Origin: Paulownia fortunei
Taxonomy: Eukaryota > Streptophyta > Magnoliopsida > Lamiales > Paulowniaceae
Reading direction: 5' to 3'
DNA length: 64,000 nt
Assembly (NCBI GenBank): GCA_019321725.1
Contig: CM033118.1
Location: 13,294,071 to 13,358,070, forward strand
Position numbers and translations under genes: made by a program. The notes beneath the pieces were generated by a model, which saw nothing but the letters and a program-made list of their open reading frames with translations, searched no databases and was not told the DNA's origin. Shown here piece after piece: positions 57,801 to 64,000 of the stretch; position 1 is the stretch's first letter, and each line of letters starts with the position of its first letter.

Positions 57801-60800
57801 ATCATTAATAAATGTGATAAATCATTTATAACCTGTGAGAGAAGGTGAATGAGCAGGATCCCAAATATCACTGTGTATGAGATGAAAGGGTTTTGATGTT
57901 TGATGTGTCAGCAGGGTAATTTTTTCTTGTTTGTTTAGCACAAATGCAATATTCTCAATAAAAGTTGGAAAGATCTTTATTGATAAACAAGTTTGGATAC
58001 AAATATTTAAGGTAAACACAACTAGGATGGCCCAGACATTTATGCCTAAGCATTATTTCTGAATTTGAAGAAATTGACAAAGAAACATTTTCATGTAATT
58101 GAATGTTTGAGGAAGAACTGGCACCATTGATGATGTAGAGACTGTTTTTCTCTTTAGCACTGCCAATTATCTTCCCTGAAGACAGGTCCTGAAACACGCA
58201 AAGAGAAGGAAAAAAAGTTATTGCACATATTTGGTCTCTGCAAAACTTGCTAATAGAAACAATGTTGCATTAATGGAGAACCGATTTAAATTTCAACTAC
58301 ATCAATAGAACCATGATGCTTTGATTTTGACACTGTACCATCTGCCGCCGTGTTTTTAATATCATCTCCACACTCTTCATAAGTCGCAAAATATTTCAGT
58401 TCCCAGTCATATGATCCGATGCACCAGCATCAATTATCCAACCTTCATCCACATGATTGTAAAAAATGAAATGCTGGTATTACTTCTATGAGCAACTGTG
58501 GCCACAGAAGGAATGGGGGCAGCTTCTGGTTCCTTACGGAGGTTCAGGTTGCTCAATAAATGGGGCAACAATTTAATCTGTTAAGTAGATAAATTCAAAT
58601 TACCGGACTTTGCGTGGCTTCCAGTCAGCTATCTCTCGTATGGTTCGACTTTATTGCATTGATCGCACCATAGTTGACCCTTACCAGATTCTGGTTTTGT
58701 TGGTTTCAGGAGCTTGCCTTGTTTCGATGTTATGATCTCATTTGTAAGGTATGAGACTTGTCCCACACCGAAAGGATGGGCTTTCGGGCTTTCGGTGTAG
58801 GGTTTATAACCCTTTGGGCACCCTCTCCTTAATAGCTAGCTTTTGAGGGTGAGTTCTATCTAAAGGTTTATAACAAATGGTATCAGAGCCATACATCACG
58901 TGCCCGAGTTGCAATCGAGCGGCGACGGAGGTGACGCCGGCATTGCAGTGTTCGCCCGGGACTAGCCAAAGGGGTTAGTGCACAGCCTGCCATCGTGGGC
59001 GCCGGGACTGTGGAGCGTGGTGGATTGTTATGATTTCATTTGTAAGGTATGAGACTTGTCCTACATCGAAAGTATGGGCTTTCGGTGTAGGGTTTATAAC
59101 CCTTTGGGCACCCTCCCCTTAATAGCTAGCTTTTGAGGGTGGGTTCTACCTAAAGGTTTATAACATCCGATGAGTAGCCAGTGCAGATGATGATGTGTCT
59201 TGACCTAGTAGTTGAAGGGTTGGTGAGCATTACCCTTCTTCTGCTTTCTTCCCTTTGAACTTCTGCAAAGACTACGCGAATTGTGGGAAAGGGCTAAGGG
59301 CCTAAACCTGCTGCGTGCCTCATCCAATTCTTTATTCAAACTCTAGTAGAAAATAAAAAAATCTACTCCTTCTCAAGCATCTGAGTGAATTTTACTCCGC
59401 CATTTGGACAATTCCACTTCATATCGTAGAACGTAGCCATCTCCTGCCACAATTCAGTCAAGGAATTGTAGCATTTCATGACGAATTTATTAATCATGCC
59501 ATCACGATGGAATTTTCTGCAACCCAAGCACCGTACGTCATGTCTGTCGAGGCGGGCATTGGGATTGCACCGGTGACACACTGCTTTTCTTTTGCCCTTG
59601 AGAACGAGGATGATGGACTGGAACCATTTCTGAAATTGTTCCTTTGAGCTTATGTTTGGTTATCTAGAGAGAATGATTATCTAGGGCAGAGGACGATGAG
59701 GAATTGTTGGAAGAATTGGTACTGACCATTTGGCTCGGGCTCTGATACCTGAACAAAGAGATAGTGGGAATAATTTCATTTTTTGATTTTTCATGAATGA
59801 GAAATTACAATATTTAAGTTAGACTTTTCTGTTTTAGGAAACAATCAGAAAGTTGACTAAACTATGTTAGGGATCAAATCAAAAAGGAAACTAAACCCTA
59901 AAATCTGAAAACTACAAATCGGAAATTAAATATGCAATTAGAACTAATACACTAAAAAGTTGACTAAATAATTTTTGAATAACCGGGATTTTATTCTAAC
60001 TTTCCAACACATTAAAATTAAGATGCACCAACACCATATCCAAACTTCTCATACTTGAGTTCTGGAGGGTTCGGCCCTCTTATATCTGGTCATCAAATTT
60101 GAAGGCCTAGTTCGCTTGAATGAACCTGTAACTGCTTGGAAGAACCGTTCCTTCATGTGGAGTCCTCCTCAACTTTAGTCATTCATCATCTGATTATAAC
60201 CTTATGTTATCTGGCCTCATTTCTGTGCTTAGAATACAACCAAAAAGAAATATTCTGAACGATGTCATCTATTTTCCTGATCTGGGTTTAATAAGGAACT
60301 GATGATAGCATCTGACCTCTGCTCTTATGCGATATGATAATTTGTGCAAAATACGTGCAAACTGTCTTATGTTCTTGTTCATTATTATTATCCGATCAAC
60401 CTCTACTTCGTAATTTACAGCTGCTGCCACTGCCGGTCTTATACCTGAGGAAAATCCTTTTTTTCCAACAAATGCCTGCCACCACATATCTTGCTTCCTC
60501 AGAACATTTACTAAACGTTGCTTCTGTGGTCACCACCCCTATAACATATTCCTTCAGGAACTGCTGAAAAACCAATTGCCTCCCGTTTCTTCATTATTCA
60601 AATTCAGATATATCCTCATTGATATTGATATATCTTGATTGACATATTATGGTATATATCAAACAAATGTTATTGCGCTAATTGTACCATTATTCATAGC
60701 ATGTCTTTTTGAGTAAACAGGAGTAAGAACTAGGAAAAGAAAAGATCTTTGATTGGAGAAAATTCTTCAAGTTGACTATCAGTCAGAAAGGCCAAATTTG

Positions 60801-61907
60801 GGAAGTCATCTGCAGAGAGAGAAGAAATCACAGGATGGTCTTCTAGGTGTTCAGCCACTGCTAATACAGTGAATCACAGATTAAGGCTGTAATCTCCATT
60901 GTAAATTTTGACCCAACTTATGATTATTATTTCTCTTATGTGAAGCCACAAGGCAGTCCTGGAATTGGTGAACTCGCCCTTGGTCCGCTCATGTTTGGAG
61001 CTTCAAGCACTCTACTGAATGCTGAGCACTATGATATCTACTTCAAGCAAATGCCAGTTTGGAATGGGAAGGTGAACAGTTTTTAATCCTCTTTCTTCAT
61101 TATGTCACTAGTGCCATTAGTGAACTCCTGTTTCTTTTTCTTACAGTATTTATTTTCTTTTCCTTTCCTTTCCTTTCCTAACAGGTTCTCAGAAGACATG
61201 GTGATGTCTTTGAGCGCACTTCAAGAGGATACTACCATGCACATGGTCGTGCTGATGATACTATGAATCTTGGGGGTATAAAGGTGTGCCAAAGCTTCAG
61301 ACTCTTGTTTAATTAATGAGATGTTTGTGGGAATTGCATTACAGTGTATATGGTCCATGTTTTGGGCCCTAGAAGTAAAATCGAGCTTCCATGCTTGAAA
61401 TCAACGTATAGTAAAGTTGCTATAATTTGCATTCGCAGTCAGCTTACTTTTCTTTAGATTGAGATAGACGTAAACCACTTATGTTGCCTTTTCCTTCTCC
61501 ATTCAGGTGAGCTCCGTTGAGATTGAGCGCATCTGTAATTCAGTCAACACCGGTATCGTAGAGACGGCAGCAGTTGGGGTGCCACCTCCTGATGGCGGAC
61601 CTGAGCGGTTAGTAGTTGCTATTGTGTTCAAGGATCCTGACAAACCATTATTGGACTTGAGTAATCTGGCTGCATCTTTCAATTCAGCCCTTCAGAAAAA
61701 ATTGAATCCTCTATTCAAGGTATGACTATACTCTCTGCCAACTCTGCAGTTGATTTGGTGATCGATCTTTTCTCTCAAAGGCTAAAAAACTTGCAGGTGT
61801 CTGATATCGTTCCCCTCCCTTGTCTTCCAAGAACAGCCACAAATAAAGTTATGAGAAGGGTTTTGCGGCAGCAGTTTTCTCAAAGTGATCAAAACTCGAA
61901 ACTGTGA
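39609..61907 (+). CDS. AAE18: Acyl-activating enzyme, AAE17/AAE18 type, 14 exons, peroxisomal
   Basis: Acyl-CoA synthetase/AMP-forming ligase of the plant AAE17/18 clade. Family chemistry: a carboxylate plus ATP gives an acyl-adenylate, then CoA gives the thioester; Arabidopsis AAE18 is linked to peroxisomal activation of 2,4-DB-like auxin precursors. Joined exons: 39609-39871, 40933-41062, 41166-41416, 42193-42397, 42819-42859, 43620-43745, 44537-44610, 49035-49255, 50350-50444, 51482-51698, 60946-61071, 61185-61283, 61507-61719, 61797-61907. These total 2172 bp, 723 aa, close to the ~720 aa of the family. Seen: acetyl-CoA-synthetase-like N-region ([10 protein letters not shown] ~122-131), P-loop SSGTTGEPK (359-367), GGTE (500-503), GD (589-590), [11 protein letters not shown] (604-614), catalytic-type lysine in RTATNK (K704), C-terminal SKL (PTS1). 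All splice sites are GT-AG with no stop. Introns 7 and 10 carry retrotransposons. AAE17 versus AAE18 orthology is not resolved; SKL favours a peroxisomal enzyme. Confidence 0.93.
39872..40932 (+). other. AAE intron 1 (1061 bp)
   Basis: No transposon recognised. A 101-codon ORF at 40796-41101 runs from the intron into exon 2; only its exon part is real. Confidence 0.8.
40933..41062 (+). CDS. AAE18: AAE exon 2
   Basis: Residues 88-131 ([20 protein letters not shown] ... [11 protein letters not shown]). Acceptor TTCTACACAG, donor GAG/GTTGGA. Confidence 0.9.
41166..41416 (+). CDS. AAE18: AAE exon 3
   Basis: Residues 132-214 plus two bases of codon 215. Begins VYWKTLFGK after TTTCTTAG; includes [14 protein letters not shown] and ends LKELRTSVW across the junction. 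Donor GTATGC. Confidence 0.9.
41417..42192 (+). other. AAE intron 3 (776 bp)
   Basis: Host intron; the short overlapping ORFs at 41880-42150 have no domain. Acceptor preceded by a T-run, TTTTTTTTGTAG. Confidence 0.8.
42193..42397 (+). CDS. AAE18: AAE exon 4
   Basis: Residues 215-283. Includes [20 protein letters not shown] and [15 protein letters not shown], strongly typical of the AAE17/18 clade. Donor CAG/GTGAGA. Confidence 0.92.
42398..42818 (+). other. AAE intron 4 (421 bp)
   Basis: Host intron, no repeat recognised. Acceptor TTTGCCAG. Confidence 0.8.
42819..42859 (+). CDS. AAE18: AAE exon 5 (41-bp microexon)
   Basis: Encodes [13 protein letters not shown] plus two bases; needed to join IFTQ to [15 protein letters not shown]. 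Donor GTGAAT, followed six bases later by a TC microsatellite. Confidence 0.9.
42866..42891 (+). repeat. (TC)13 microsatellite next to the exon 5 donor
   Basis: Uninterrupted TC dinucleotides for 26 bp, starting six bases into intron 5. Confidence 0.9.
42892..43619 (+). other. Rest of AAE intron 5
   Basis: Host intron sequence; a 73-codon ORF at 43226-43447 has no recognisable domain. Acceptor AATACTGCAG. Confidence 0.7.
43620..43745 (+). CDS. AAE18: AAE exon 6
   Basis: Residues 297-338 plus two bases: [20 protein letters not shown], then [18 protein letters not shown]. Donor GTATGC. Confidence 0.9.
43746..44536 (+). other. AAE intron 6 (791 bp)
   Basis: Host intron with no gene or transposon recognised. 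Acceptor CCACTTGCAG. Confidence 0.75.
44537..44610 (+). CDS. AAE18: AAE exon 7
   Basis: Residues 339-363: [20 protein letters not shown] then SGTT. The adenylate-forming P-loop is cut here after the first base of Gly364. Donor GTATAT. Confidence 0.92.
45292..47250. mobile_element. Non-autonomous terminal-inverted-repeat element (Mutator-like?)
   Basis: The left end AAGTGCTAATTACATCC and the right end, inverted, AAGGGTTGATTACATAC continue for ~80 bp as imperfect inverted repeats. Both go on through ACCAAAACTA, TCAATGTCTTGAAAGTACAA/TCGATGTTTCAAAATTACAA and ATTACCCC. No transposase is inside. Long inverted repeats and a roughly 2-kb size suggest a Mutator-like non-autonomous element. A clear 8-11 bp target duplication was not found, so the superfamily is unproven. 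Confidence 0.6.
46385..46965 (+). repeat. C-rich block inside the TIR element, with a 38-bp tandem duplication
   Basis: Very C-rich plus strand. A 38-bp unit beginning CCACTCTCACCCACCTCAAA is present twice at 46438-46513, with a partial third copy. It could be captured host sequence, as in Pack-type elements, or plain low complexity. The 130-codon Pro/Ser-rich ORF at 46395-46787 has no domain and is not called a gene. Confidence 0.55.
47261..47520 (-). repeat. 3' LTR of the intron 7 copia fragment (260 bp)
   Basis: The minus strand starts TGTTGAGAATCTTGATCAAA right after the polypurine tract and ends AAGATATTCCA. Contains a TATATAAGAGG promoter-like motif near 47330. Confidence 0.75.
47622..48985 (-). 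pseudogene. Copia reverse transcriptase-RNase H remnant, intron 7
   Basis: The open stretch 48226-47639 (195 codons) carries [53 protein letters not shown] and [17 protein letters not shown] thumb and a nearly intact RNase H. The stretch 48747-48490 carries [20 protein letters not shown] and [19 protein letters not shown]. The catalytic YVDD region is changed (VNDIILTG after a stop). The start near 48966-48860 reads [21 protein letters not shown] 23-bp tandem duplication (GGTATATAGGGCATAACAAT) sits at 47620-47662 near the end of the frame. Confidence 0.85.
49035..49255 (+). CDS. AAE18: AAE exon 8
   Basis: Residues 364-437. Completes the P-loop (GEPKAIPW) and continues [58 protein letters not shown]. 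Acceptor GTGCCTCAG/GGGAGCC, donor CAG/GTGATG. Confidence 0.93.
49256..50349 (+). other. AAE intron 8 (1094 bp)
   Basis: Host intron, no transposon recognised; small ORFs are chance. Acceptor GTACTTTTTAG. Confidence 0.75.
50350..50444 (+). CDS. AAE18: AAE exon 9
   Basis: Residues 438-468 plus two bases: [20 protein letters not shown], then [11 protein letters not shown]. Donor CCG/GTAGGT. Confidence 0.9.
50445..51481 (+). other. AAE intron 9 (1037 bp) with a G-run
   Basis: Host intron. Contains CA/TA microsatellite-like DNA near 50880-50930 and a G-rich run at 51279-51304. Acceptor TCTCCTGTAG. Confidence 0.75.
51279..51304 (+). other. Potential G-quadruplex in AAE intron 9, sense strand
   Basis: Four G-runs of 5, 6, 3 and 5 separated by loops of 4, 2 and 1 bases; meets the usual G3+N1-7 pattern. 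Present on the transcribed RNA. Confidence 0.6.
51482..51698 (+). CDS. AAE18: AAE exon 10
   Basis: Residues 469-541: [20 protein letters not shown], then [16 protein letters not shown] and [21 protein letters not shown] is the conserved adenylate-forming motif A5. Donor ATC/GTAAGC. Confidence 0.93.
51781..51885 (-). repeat. Truncated 3' LTR of copia A
   Basis: TTTTTCATGAATGAGAAATT and the sequence to GGAAACA match the 5' LTR at 59790-59832. The remaining ~150 bp of the LTR are missing. Next to it is a duplicated segment (CTTCTTGCAATACTGCTATC twice, at about 51925 and 51960). Confidence 0.65.
51900..52406 (-). pseudogene. End of copia A reverse transcriptase, RNase H mostly lost
   Basis: Minus-strand pieces read [18 protein letters not shown] near 52400-52350 and [12 protein letters not shown] near 52090-52050. 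They then jump to WAGSV near 51990. The bulk of RNase H ([14 protein letters not shown]) is absent, so an internal deletion removed it. A repeated TGGGAGAATGCATGAACTGA-like segment near 52115 and 52170 shows a local duplication. Confidence 0.7.
52407..52615 (-). repeat. 3' LTR of copia B
   Basis: Matches 55911-56125 over its length; AAGGGG polypurine remnant lies just inside (about 52616-52622, minus strand). Confidence 0.85.
52860..54115 (-). pseudogene. Copia B reverse transcriptase and RNase H, broken
   Basis: ORF 54115-53912 and its neighbour 54036-53758 read [40 protein letters not shown] and [10 protein letters not shown]: the RT start. Around 53720-53160 pieces of RT continue in shifting frames. 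ORF 53147-52923 reads [29 protein letters not shown] and [13 protein letters not shown]: RNase H. Several frame changes; dead. Confidence 0.85.
54200..55290 (-). pseudogene. Copia B gag with zinc knuckle, broken
   Basis: ORF 54532-54263 contains [14 protein letters not shown], a C-x2-C-x4-H-x4-C zinc knuckle. The upstream ORF 54998-54705 contains [20 protein letters not shown] and [18 protein letters not shown], in the style of a copia UBN2-type gag (WDS...M...DTAKEIWDTL). The RT start follows within ~150 bp of the knuckle, so protease and integrase are deleted. Confidence 0.75.
55296..55899. other. AT-rich leader of copia B
   Basis: Between the B primer site and gag on the minus strand. Very AT-rich with no ORF; contains several TCGTA/TACGA motifs. 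Confidence 0.5.
55911..56125 (-). repeat. 5' LTR of copia B
   Basis: The minus strand ends TCTTCCACA directly before TGGTATCTAGC. Near-identical to the 3' LTR. Confidence 0.85.
56131..58200 (-). pseudogene. Copia A pol: GAG-pre-integrase, integrase, first part of RT
   Basis: ORF 58197-57955 carries [18 protein letters not shown] and [23 protein letters not shown]-pre-integrase. ORF 58019-57822 ends [20 protein letters not shown], the integrase entry. ORF 57579-57268 carries [18 protein letters not shown], then [16 protein letters not shown]: integrase end. RT remnants lie at 56700-56131 (VNNKL..KVDIHCEV-type region and [14 protein letters not shown] sequence near 56460). A 13-base C-run at 57027-57039 and several stops show decay. 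Confidence 0.8.
58728..58875 (+). repeat. 5' LTR of the TRIM
   Basis: 148 bp, TG...CA ends, followed two bases later by the primer site. Confidence 0.93.
58878..58890 (+). promoter_or_regulatory. TRIM primer-binding site
   Basis: TGGTATCAGAGCC, an exact tRNA-Met-type site. Confidence 0.9.
59026..59165 (+). repeat. 3' LTR of the TRIM
   Basis: 140 bp, near-identical to 58728-58875 except for the 8-bp duplication and a few base changes. Confidence 0.93.
59736..59749 (-). promoter_or_regulatory. Primer-binding site of copia A
   Basis: The minus strand reads GGTATCAGAGCCCG right after the 5' LTR; a good tRNA-Met-type match. Confidence 0.85.
59750..60009 (-). repeat. 5' LTR of copia A (260 bp)
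   Basis: The minus strand begins TGTTGGAAAGTTAGAATAAA and ends TCTTTGTTCA, then the primer site. Confidence 0.85.
60010..60945 (+). other. Host 3' part of AAE intron 10
   Basis: No domain-bearing ORF; overlapping short ORFs at 60269-60567 on both strands are chance. Ends in the acceptor of exon 11. Confidence 0.65.
60946..61071 (+). CDS. AAE18: AAE exon 11
   Basis: Residues 542-583: [20 protein letters not shown], then [16 protein letters not shown] and VWNGK. Donor AAG/GTGAAC. The acceptor choice is fixed by frame. Confidence 0.88.
61185..61283 (+). CDS. AAE18: AAE exon 12
   Basis: Residues 584-616: [20 protein letters not shown] and [13 protein letters not shown]. Holds the ribose-binding Asp590 (GD) and the hinge/A8 motif. 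Acceptor TTTCCTAACAG. Confidence 0.93.
61507..61719 (+). CDS. AAE18: AAE exon 13
   Basis: Residues 617-687: [36 protein letters not shown] and [11 protein letters not shown]-terminal subdomain. Acceptor CTCCATTCAG, donor AAG/GTATGA. Confidence 0.93.
61797..61907 (+). CDS. AAE18: AAE exon 14 with PTS1
   Basis: Residues 688-723: [20 protein letters not shown], then [12 protein letters not shown] and stop TGA. K704 is in the position of the conserved adenylation lysine. The last three residues SKL form the canonical type 1 peroxisomal signal. Confidence 0.93.
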   Translation: MSDIVPLPCLPRTATNKVMRRVLRQQFSQSDQNSKL

Positions 61908-62058
61908 GACAAACTCTGACGAATGTCCATATGTTAATTTAGTTTTCAGTACATAGTGTGGAGATATGGATCAGCATTTTCATCTCAGGAATAACATTAT
62001 GAAATAATGTGAATTGAGAAGATAATACAATACTTTTTTCGACTGATTTCAAATTTCA

Positions 62059-62076
62059 AATAAATGAGAAAATAAA
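62059..62076 (+). promoter_or_regulatory. Candidate poly(A) signals of the AAE gene
   Basis: AATAAA at 62059-62064 and 62071-62076, about 150-170 bp after the stop codon. Confidence 0.4.
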
Positions 62077-62379
62077 TCACCAAATTTAGAGAATTGTATG
62101 GTTTTTGCATAGGAACTCAGTGCAGTGCACCAGTGACAAATGTAACATCTATTCTGAAGATTATCAAGAATTTTTGTGTTTGGCTACTGAGGTTTAAGGA
62201 TGATTTGGTTTCCCTAGAAATATCATACTAGCAAGGGTCAGTCGTTTGTTGAGTTGAATAATACTACTAGTCACTATAAACCAGCACTTGATTTTATAAT
62301 ATAAACCAAGATTCCAAGTAACTTTTTATTGTACTGCAATTTGGATTAGTTAAATCACGAAACATTGTTGAAGTCCATA

Positions 62380-62945
62380 GGTGCAATGTCTTAAAAATTG
62401 AATCGGATGGGTCGGTTTGACTGATCCAATTGCGAATATGTGGTCGGTTTGATTTGTTTAGGTGATTTTTTTTTATCAAATCGGTTAAAATTAATTAAAA
62501 ATTGGTTAAATCGACCAAAATTTTTATCAAATTAGTTAAATGTGTTTTTTTTTAATTTTTAATATTTTTTTGAGAAGCTTAAACTTGTTATTTAATTATA
62601 TGTATATGATTATTTGGATTTTAGCCTTTGTTAAATGTGTTTTTTAGTTTATTATATTTTTTTTTATTTTGTATATAATAATTAATTTATTAGGTTATCA
62701 TTTTATACTATATAGTAAAAAATATAGGCAATTTGTATTATATTGATAGGATTGACAGTTGAACTGGTTCTATCTGTTGAATATTGATTCTACCGATTGA
62801 ATCATTAAACGACATTAATATTGGTTTGGTCTGAAAATAACTAAATTGGTTTTATTGATTGAACTGTTAAACGACAACAAGATCGATTTGATCAATAATC
62901 TGATTATAAAAATATTACGATTAGATTGTGAAAACATTTATTAGG
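62380..62945. repeat. Repeat-like block 3' of the AAE gene, unclassified
   Basis: Starts with GAATCGGATGGGTCGGTTTG-like sequence and has further GATTGAACTG/GGTTTGGTCTG motifs near 62800-62880. Blocks of this kind are common in plant hAT-type elements, but ends and target duplication were not found. Confidence 0.3.
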
Positions 62946-64000
62946 TAAATTTTTTATCAATATTGTAGCATCTTCCCTCAAAACACAGCCAACAGATATG
63001 TCCATGCCCTTAATTTTCTCCATTTCACCTAAATCTTCTAATTAGTATGTCATGTGTGGGCCAAATGATGTGTCAAATTTTGATAGATATTATGAGTAAG
63101 TCGTTAGATCATATTTACAGGATCAAAAGTAAAATTATGTCAACTTAAAAGGACAAAATGCATTTTTGATGCAATAATCACATCAAATTCTCTTGAGGTT
63201 TGTCCATTGTACAAAGGACAACCTTTTAGGTTCTTTGGGGGAGCAAATGTGAAATGGTGGCTAGGAACACGGTTAGGACAGGCTCAAGGGGCTGTAGGAG
63301 ATAAAATAGTTAGAGAGCCATATTTGGGTGAGGGTGGAAGGGGCCATTGACAGTTGGTTGGTTTTGAAGAAAGGCTAAATGGGAGAAATATATTCAGGCC
63401 ATTTTAAATAAGCGCCACCTGTGCCCAACTTAATTGATCTCAATTTTGTCAATTATGAAATTAATAAATTTTAATTTTTAATATCTCAGTTAGTGTATTC
63501 GTCCATATTGTCATCCAAAAACAATTCAAAGATTATTGGATAAGATAGTTGAGATTGAAATTCAACTTGGTATAAATAAGATAACTTTATTGGATAATTT
63601 TTATTCAAACATCTTAATTTTCATTTTAGTATGATTGATAGTAATTTAATAAACTGATTGAGTTTAATTGGCAGAGGATTATTTTTTTATATTATAATTA
63701 AATTGATAAATACGTAAGTAATACCCATATATTAAATAATCAAATGAATAAGAGTAACACACACAAATATATATATATATATATATATAAATTTCCATAA
63801 TACTTTTGTTAATATTTAAAATCATTTTTCAAAATTTTACATAAACTATTACAATAGTGTCCGATGATGCATTATTTAGATTGACCACTTTTATCATCAA
63901 TTAAATTGATTGAAAGCAACAAATTCAATTAACTGTTTTCAATTAATATCAATAAATTAGACATTTCTTCATCTTTATTTGCAATTGATTAAATTTAGAT
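62946..64000. other. Intergenic, no gene seen
   Basis: AT-rich DNA with no ORF of note; contains an AT microsatellite at 63767-63789. Confidence 0.5.
63767..63789. repeat. (AT)n microsatellite
   Basis: Uninterrupted AT dinucleotides for 23 bp. Confidence 0.9.

Larger units (their letters stand above)
58728..59165 (-). mobile_element. TRIM (small LTR retrotransposon, 438 bp)
   Basis: LTRs of 148 bp (58728-58875) and 140 bp (59026-59165) begin TGTTATGAT and end TTTATAACA. They are flanked by TTCGA (58723-58727) and TCCGA (59166-59170), a 5-bp duplication with one change. TGGTATCAGAGCC follows the left LTR, and the purine-rich GTGGAGCGTGGTGGA precedes the right one, so the element's own sense is plus; the strand here marks only its host copia. 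No coding capacity. The 8-bp LTR difference is a duplicated GGGCTTTC. Confidence 0.93.
58201..59749 (-). pseudogene. Copia A gag, split by the TRIM
   Basis: ORF 59581-59363 contains [20 protein letters not shown] and [12 protein letters not shown], typical of copia UBN2-type gag. Beyond the TRIM, near 58727-58640, the minus strand reads [20 protein letters not shown], the beginning of a C-x2-C zinc knuckle. The TRIM therefore sits between the gag core and the knuckle. Stops elsewhere. Confidence 0.75.
51781..60009 (-). mobile_element. Ty1/copia element A (outer element of the nest)
   Basis: Antisense to the gene. The 5' LTR (60009-59750) is followed by GGTATCAGAGCCCGAG, a tRNA-Met-type primer site. 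Gag with a zinc knuckle, GAG-pre-integrase, integrase and reverse transcriptase follow in copia order. The 3' LTR at the left is truncated (about 51781-51885). RNase H is mostly deleted. It is interrupted by copia B at 52407-56125 and by a TRIM at 58728-59165. The right flank reads CATTA; the left flank reads CATTG, a possible imperfect target duplication. Confidence 0.85.
51699..60945 (+). other. AAE intron 10 (9247 bp, nested retrotransposons)
   Basis: About 80 bp of host intron, then copia A (51781-60009) containing copia B and a TRIM, then about 935 bp of host intron (60010-60945). The acceptor CTCTTATGTGAAG is weaker than the others, but it keeps the frame into a conserved exon. Confidence 0.85.

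Noticed and set aside
58728..59165. Cassandra-type TRIM with 5S rRNA promoter
   Set aside because: The size and primer site fit a TRIM, but no 5S rRNA-like box A/C sequence is present in the LTRs.
60269..60567. Short opposite-strand ORFs in intron 10
   Set aside because: No domain or splice context; they lie in host intron sequence between copia A and exon 11.
1..64000. CRISPR arrays, bacterial operons or a novel defence system
   Set aside because: The tandem repeats seen lack regular unique spacers, and splice sites, LTR elements and the gene family show this is plant nuclear DNA.

Overview
The window is nuclear DNA of a flowering plant, most likely a eudicot; the species cannot be told from the sequence. 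The evidence is low GC content, GT-AG introns, and abundant Ty1/copia and Ty3/gypsy LTR retrotransposons with tRNA-Met-type or GGCGCC-type primer sites. There is also a hAT transposon, a TRIM, and one host gene of a plant-specific acyl-activating enzyme clade. There are no rRNA or tRNA genes, no CRISPR and no bacterial-style operons. Nearly all short ORFs are fragments of dead transposons or chance ORFs.

Layout. 1-6.8 kb: AT-rich repeat debris, with a truncated copia LTR (about 1.51-2.48 kb), a degenerate TGCATTA-type tandem array (4.5-4.87 kb) and a likely Ty3/gypsy pol end plus LTR on the minus strand (about 5.5-6.45 kb). 6.78-15.06 kb: a complete but decayed Ty1/copia element (C, plus strand) with a perfect 5-bp target duplication ATTTC. 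Its leader holds a striking GC-rich hairpin-repeat array. 15.06-17.69 kb: the 5' LTR and leader of a related copia element (D, minus strand). 17.69-21.2 kb: a broken receptor-like kinase 3' end (LRK10L/PR5K type, minus strand) split by a 2.3-kb solo-LTR-like insertion, followed by unidentified acidic coding remnants. 21.7-35.3 kb: two related non-autonomous Ty3/gypsy elements (E minus, F plus) lying back to back 334 bp apart. Each has LTRs of about 1.8-1.9 kb and carries only gag-protease. 35.8-39.04 kb: a defective hAT transposon with a perfect 8-bp target duplication.

39.6-61.9 kb: the only apparently functional gene. It is a 14-exon acyl-activating enzyme of the AAE17/AAE18 type, 723 codons, ending in Ser-Lys-Leu (a peroxisomal PTS1). 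I joined all exons by hand; every junction is GT-AG and the frame stays open. Two introns are inflated by transposons. Intron 7 holds a terminal-inverted-repeat element and a 5'-truncated copia fragment that ends about 50 bp before the splice acceptor. Intron 10 (9.2 kb) holds a three-part nest: copia A, copia B inside A's reverse transcriptase, and a 438-bp TRIM inside A's gag. Both copia elements are antisense to the gene.

61.9-64 kb: 3' flank with candidate poly(A) signals, then AT-rich repeat-like DNA. The window therefore shows one conserved peroxisomal enzyme gene keeping its reading frame inside layered retrotransposon insertions.
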